Assembly (NCBI RefSeq): GCF_022682495.2
Contig: NC_071392.1
Coordinates: 71,756,097-71,820,096 of the forward strand
Source: Desmodus rotundus
Taxonomy: Eukaryota; Chordata; Mammalia; Chiroptera; Phyllostomidae
DNA: 64,000 bases
Direction of reading: 5' to 3'
A program made the position numbers and the translations under genes. The notes under the pieces were generated by a model. It saw only the letters and a program-made list of their open reading frames with translations, ran no database searches and had not been told where the DNA came from. This document shows positions 58,891-64,000 of the stretch, one piece after another (the stretch's first letter is position 1; every line of letters begins with the position of its first letter).

Positions 58891-59132
58891 CATTTCTTTC
58901 TTAATTGTAATCTTCTTTATTAAATATTTTATTTATTTTTAGAGAAGGGGGAAGGGAGGGATAGAGAGAGGGAGAGAAACAACCATCATTTACCTCTCAG
59001 ACACGCCCCAACCCAAGACTAAACCCGTAACCCAGGCATGTGCGTCCTGACCGTGAATCGAATGAGCAAACTTTTGATTTTCAGAAGGACGCCCAGCCGA
59101 GCCACACTGGTCAGGGCTGGAACAAGCATTTC
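58884..59132 (-). mobile_element. VES SINE, antisense, 13-bp TSD
   Basis: The direct repeat gaacaagcatttc occurs at 58884-58896 and 59120-59132. Between them is a reversed VES SINE: tttattaaatattttattta (tail) near 58917, the purine-rich agagaagggggaagggaggg section, and cccgtaacccaggcatgtgc. It ends agccacactggtcagggct (reverse of the VES head). It lies just beyond the 3' end of POT1. The ORF pair at 59019-59262 is within or next to it and not a gene. Confidence 0.9.
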
Positions 59133-59431
59133 CTTGATGAGTATTTGTTTAAGTAGATCCCTCTGCACAAAGACAAAACAAAAGAAAACCACTAGCCACT
59201 CCATACCTTGCACTCAGTCAAAGCTCAGAGATTTAAGGCAAGGACATCTTCTAAACCCATAGTCATGCCAAAATCATCAACATTGCAGATATAAAAATCT
59301 AGGCAAGAGAAGCTCAACCAGGGAAGATGGATGGCAGAGAAATCAGTGGCAAAAGCAACAGGGAAGGTGATTTTAGTGTATGGTAACAAAACAGCTTCTC
59401 TGAAAGGAACAAAGAGTAAACAAAAACAGTC

Positions 59432-59686
59432 TTTATTTATTCAACCTTTCTTTCTTTTAGAACCCCAGCAGCCATTGTATTGGATATTTTTGTGCAACAG
59501 GAACATTTTTAACTTACAAGAAGGTGTTAAAGTAACACACTGTCCATTAAAAAAAATTTAAATAGTGGTTAAAATGGAAAACGAACTATTGAGCTAAATC
59601 TTTTATGTGTTTTATGGCAATCTCATAGAAAATAGTAAGGATTTCAAAAATTACAATATTTACATATGCTAAGTTGAATGTCAACA
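59432..59686 (-). other. POT1: POT1 3'UTR and candidate poly(A) signals
   Basis: Downstream of the POT1 stop codon on the minus strand. Two overlapping AATAAA hexamers read from 59441 and 59437, about 245 bases after the stop. These are candidate cleavage signals; the true 3' end cannot be decided from sequence alone and could lie further left. Confidence 0.45.
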
Positions 59687-59799
59687 TTAGATAACATCAT
59701 CTGCGACTGTGGTGTCAAAAATCTGATAGCAAATTTGCTGCTCCGTCCCACTTGTGACATTATAGGACTTGATGAAGCATTCCAACCATGGATATGTAT
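59687..59799 (-). CDS. POT1: POT1 last coding exon
   Basis: Final exon of protection of telomeres 1, the shelterin subunit that binds single-stranded TTAGGG repeats in the nucleus and pairs with TPP1. The minus strand reads, after a TTGTAG acceptor, (D)[21 protein letters not shown], then [15 protein letters not shown] and TAA at 59689-59687. This matches the conserved C-terminus of mammalian POT1, which belongs to the C-terminal OB3 region that binds TPP1. The exon starts in phase 1: its first two bases complete the Asp codon begun by the G at the end of the previous exon. Frame intact. Confidence 0.95.
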
Positions 59800-61374
59800 C
59801 TACAATCCAAAAGAAAACGTTATTTAACCATTAAAATTAAATAAATAACTCTGGTATATCTAAGCATAATACTTAGCTAGAAAAATTAACACTTACTTTG
59901 AAGCTTGAAAAGTAAATAAATACACTTACCAAATGTAACATGATCTACATTTCCAAATTATACTGGATTCATGTTATTGTTTCACAGCAATTCTGACCAA
60001 TTTGAATTTTTTCTTAACAATAGGAAAAAGTAATTAAATGTGGGGTTTTCAGAATGTTGGATAGTGGAGATAGTAAGCTACCTCATTTCCAATTTTTTTT
60101 TCCTTTTTTTCCTGCTAATTGCTTACTGATCTCCCTATTTTACTTATTTTTTTTTCTCTGGTTGACTGCAAAGAAACTGATCCTGAAGTTCGAATGAGCT
60201 GAACCCCTTCCATTTGTCAAGGTGAAACTACAGGGACCAAGTACTGAGTCAAAGCAAAGCTGGCAGCCATAGATGCCATTTCTAAGCTCTGCTTACGACC
60301 ACAGTAAATCTATCACATTTATAACATCTAGAGAAGTTTCTTAATGTTTCTTTTCTTCATGTTTGAGTTTAAAAGGCATTTAACCTCGTCCTCAATATCA
60401 GCAAGGGTCAAACAAGACAGACACTCTCCTACACCGCTGGCAGAACTGTAAATAGGTGAAACATTCTTGAAAAGCAATTTTGCAGAATGTATCAAAAGTC
60501 TACCAGGGCTGTGCTTTTTCCATACGACACTTTTATTTCTAGAAGTCTAGCCAAAAGAATCCAAATAGCCAACAAAAATTAAAACTGATATTAAACAAAA
60601 GTATGTAAGTTAAACTTTGTTACAGATGTATAAAAACTACCTTTTTAGAATGGTTATGAAATGCCTGGATTGACCAGGGGAAAATAAAGCCTAATTAAAA
60701 ATAACCTATAAAAGTTAAACTAACAGTTAAATATGCAGCTGGTAAAATCTGTTACTGATGAAAAATTGTTAGAAGAGTCAAACTATTTTAATCTAATTTA
60801 GATTCACAAGTCTCAGCATAAGTTCAGACAGTGGGCACAGAAGGAAAACAGAGGGGAGCAGGTGAAATCTATATACAATCTGACCTGAAGGGCGGTGGAT
60901 GAATAAATGTTACACAGAAAACGACTAAAGCTGCCAAAAATAATTACTACAATAAAAAATCGTAAAATCTGAAACTAGTTAATAATGAATAGAAAATTCA
61001 TCAATGAACTAAACTAGCTAAATGGAGCTTGTTATAGAAAACGTTTCTGATCAACATTTCATCCCTGTTAATTTCAAATGTTATTATACATAAACATAGT
61101 ATCAAATGTGCTTGTGATCAAAGCTGCTTACCCTTTATTATATTTCAAAATGTTAAAAAAATCTTTTCATTTCAGGAATTATGATTCATACCCATTTTAT
61201 TCCTTCCACTGTTTAAACCAAAGGTAGATTATACAGTAATCTAATACTAATTAGCAATTTATTTGGATTCATATTTCAAAGTTTTCATACCTCTAAAAGT
61301 CTATAGATTAGATATAAACTAGGTGCTATTTTAAAAAAAACAATGAATAGAATTAATTAAATATTACTGCCTAC
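59800..61374 (-). other. POT1: POT1 last intron
   Basis: Runs from the GTAGGC donor at 61374 to the TAG acceptor at 59800. AT-rich, with no named repeat or extra exon recognised. Confidence 0.85.
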
Positions 61375-61480
61375 CAATTTTTACTCCTGGAGGGCAAAAC
61401 ATATTCATGATCACGTCCATACTTTCCTGAAGGTAATCGTTGGTTAGGATTTCTGATGCTGGAATATGGAAGAACTTGTC
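61375..61480 (-). CDS. POT1: POT1 penultimate coding exon
   Basis: 106-base exon between a TTTTTAAG acceptor and a GTAGGC donor on the minus strand. It encodes [20 protein letters not shown], then [15 protein letters not shown] plus the first base of Asp. It joins in frame on both sides (phase 0 in, phase 1 out). The FCPPG motif and the DKFF-IPASE start are as in other mammals, with modest substitutions (for example the TNDY stretch). Part of the C-terminal TPP1-binding region. Confidence 0.95.
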
Positions 61481-61544
61481 CTTAAAAATAGTATAGAAGA
61501 ATGATATTAATCTTTTATTAAAATTATAATTAATACAAAAGTAA

Positions 61545-61674
61545 AGGGGTGGGCAAAAGTAGCTTTACAATTGCGTGGTGACATTCTTTTGAGTTAATAA
61601 AACTATTGTAATAGTCATAACCTATGTGTCTTTTTCAATACAAACCTCTGTAAACCTACTTTTGCCCACCTGTG
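61545..61674. mobile_element. Mariner-type MITE in a POT1 intron
   Basis: About 130 bases with terminal inverted repeats. The left end reads ggggtgggcaaaagtagctt followed by tacaattg. The right end, reverse-complemented, reads caggtgggcaaaagtaggtt followed by tacagagg. The interior has no coding capacity. It has the same termini as the element at 20.1 kb. This copy is better preserved, so this family was probably active after the older L1s here. Confidence 0.8.
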
Positions 61675-61789
61675 TATTTTAATACTATCTAATTAAATTA
61701 CCTAGGCTACGTCACTCTATATCAAGATTACAAAATTCATAAACTGCTAGTCTGAACTGTAACATCTGATTTACTACTTTAATTTAAAA

Positions 61790-61927
61790 ACATCTTTGAG
61801 ACACATGGACAAAATCAAGGGGGAGGGAGGAGGGTTCAGCTGGGGTGGGGTGGAGGGATGGGGAGAAAAGGCACACAACTGTAACTGAATAACAATACAA
61901 AATTAAAATTAAAAAAAAATCTTTGAG
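61790..61927 (+). mobile_element. 5'-truncated L1 tail
   Basis: A very short L1 3' end: gggggagggaggagggttcagctggggtgg near 61820, acacaactgtaactgaataac and an A-rich end (aattaaaattaaaaaaaaat). A short direct repeat, atctttgaga, flanks it (about 61792-61801 and 61918-61927). Opposite in orientation to POT1 and within an intron. Confidence 0.7.
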
Positions 61928-62184
61928 ATATAAAGTCAAGTTAAACTGCTTTGACTTAGTGATGACAAAAATAATGATCATAAAACAGTGAGGCTTACTA
62001 TTCTCTTGATACACATATGTTGAGTACCTGCGATGTATGTGTTAAATTTAAGAGTATAACATAGTTTTTTTCCTTCTACTAGATTATAGGGAGAAAAGGG
62101 ATTTGGCTTGCTTTGTTCACTGCTGCATCTTTATCACAAAGAATAGTGCCTGGCACATAGATGGTGCTCATTAATCACTTCATA

Positions 62185-62745
62185 CCTGGAGAGTCCTTGT
62201 TTGCCTGGGGACATTGGGTCACACTGGGTAGTTTAACAATGTGACTTGGAGTAGGGAGTTTGCATCCTGTAGCCTGACCTCTGGGAGGGGCTGAAGACTG
62301 AGATCAGTTACATGTACATTCAACCATGACTACACGATAGAGCTCCAGTAAAAACCCTGGACACCCAGGTGCAGTGGAGTTTCCCTGGTTGGCAATACTT
62401 TATGTGTGTGGTCACACACTGTTGCCAGGGAAGTAACGTTGTCTTCTTCTCTACAAAAGAGGACAAATGAAAGTGCCACACTTGAAACTTTCCTGGACTC
62501 TGCCCTCTGCACGTCTTCCCTTGGATGATTTTAATCTGTATTCTATAGCTGTAATAAACTGTAATGGTGAGTATAATGACTTTCAGTAAGTTCTGTGAGT
62601 CTTTCCAGTGAATTATCAAAACTAAGGGTAGTCTTGGGGACCTCTGAACTTGCAATTGGTGTCTGAATAAGGATGGTTTTGGGAATCCCCAAACTTGGAA
62701 TGTCGTCAGAAATAAGGGTAGCCTTGTGGAAAGCTCCCTGGCTTC
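62185..62745 (+). mobile_element. Ancient LTR (ERVL-type) in a POT1 intron
   Basis: The order is cctggggacattgggtcac, gtagggagtttgcatcctg, gctccagtaaaaacc, ctttcctggactctgccctc and gtaataaactgtaatgg (poly(A) signal near 62553). Then come tcagtaagttctgtgagtcc-like sequence and gaacttgcaattggtgtc. This is the layout of old mammalian LTRs. No internal coding part. The ORF at 62320-62763 on the minus strand is a by-product. Subfamily not claimed. Confidence 0.6.
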
Positions 62746-63113
62746 ATCCCATGTAACTATCACCCTATCAGAGTAACTTTGTTCCCTCTAATATGAGGGA
62801 ACAAATAACATGAGACGGCTCACCAAGCCTACTGAAATGCTGATAGCTCACGTGTAGAGCGTGTGGCCATACCTCTCTGCCTTTAGCTCCTGGAACACAA
62901 TTTCTGTGTGGTATAAAAATGACTCTCTCCTAAAATTCCTGTTCCTCAATTTTTCATTATTCAGATATTAAGATTTACGTACAGTATAATATCAAAAGAG
63001 ACATAAACACAATTTAAGATCTACACACTCATATTTTGTTTTTCTAAGGTGCCTTAATTCTTCTTAGTAATAAAGTAGGTATGAATATATTAACATTCAA
63101 AAATTTATTTTTA

Positions 63114-64000
<887 letters not shown>

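Overview
This is a vertebrate nuclear window, almost certainly from a bat. Two neighbouring genes of the human 7q31 interval can be read: the first coding exon of GPR37 near the left end and the last three coding exons of POT1 at the right end, both on the minus strand. About 55 kb of repeat-rich intergenic DNA separates them. Three tRNA-derived SINEs with the bat VES body (7.45, 29.6 and 59.0 kb), L1 tails of a type I associate with bats, and mariner-type MITEs point to Chiroptera. No bacterial, phage, plasmid or CRISPR content is present, and most open reading frames are chance or repeat-derived.

Layout. 1-1942 is GPR37 intron 1. 1943-2977 is GPR37 coding exon 1 inside a CpG-rich promoter region that runs to about 4.26 kb. 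4.3-8.1 kb holds an LTR-like fragment and an old L1 broken by a VES SINE. 10.6-12.7 kb holds two related LTR-like units in the same orientation. At 16.95-17.59 kb is a 5'-inverted L1-lineage insertion with a perfect 16-base target duplication. At 20.1 kb is a small MITE. 27.97-29.45 kb is an antisense LTR-like unit carrying a 12-unit minisatellite. 31.3-32.7 kb holds an old LTR followed by L2. 33.8-46.9 kb and 53.97-55.74 kb are rich in ORF1-only L1 derivatives of the HAL1 (half-L1) kind. A ferritin light chain processed pseudogene that keeps its iron-responsive element lies at 49.25-50.15 kb. Mariner and MITE remains lie at 56.3 and 61.5 kb. POT1 occupies about 59.43 kb to the right edge.

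The two genes are not functionally linked; their order and orientation are simply conserved. GPR37 is an orphan class A receptor of neurons and oligodendrocytes. POT1 is the single-strand telomere-binding subunit of shelterin. Both are visible only in part: GPR37 exon 2 lies left of the window and the upstream POT1 exons lie right of it. I found no clearly novel biological system. The points most worth a second look are the ferritin pseudogene with its near-intact IRE, the set of ORF1-only retroelements (one with an ORF broken by a single stop codon), and the LTR with an internal minisatellite.
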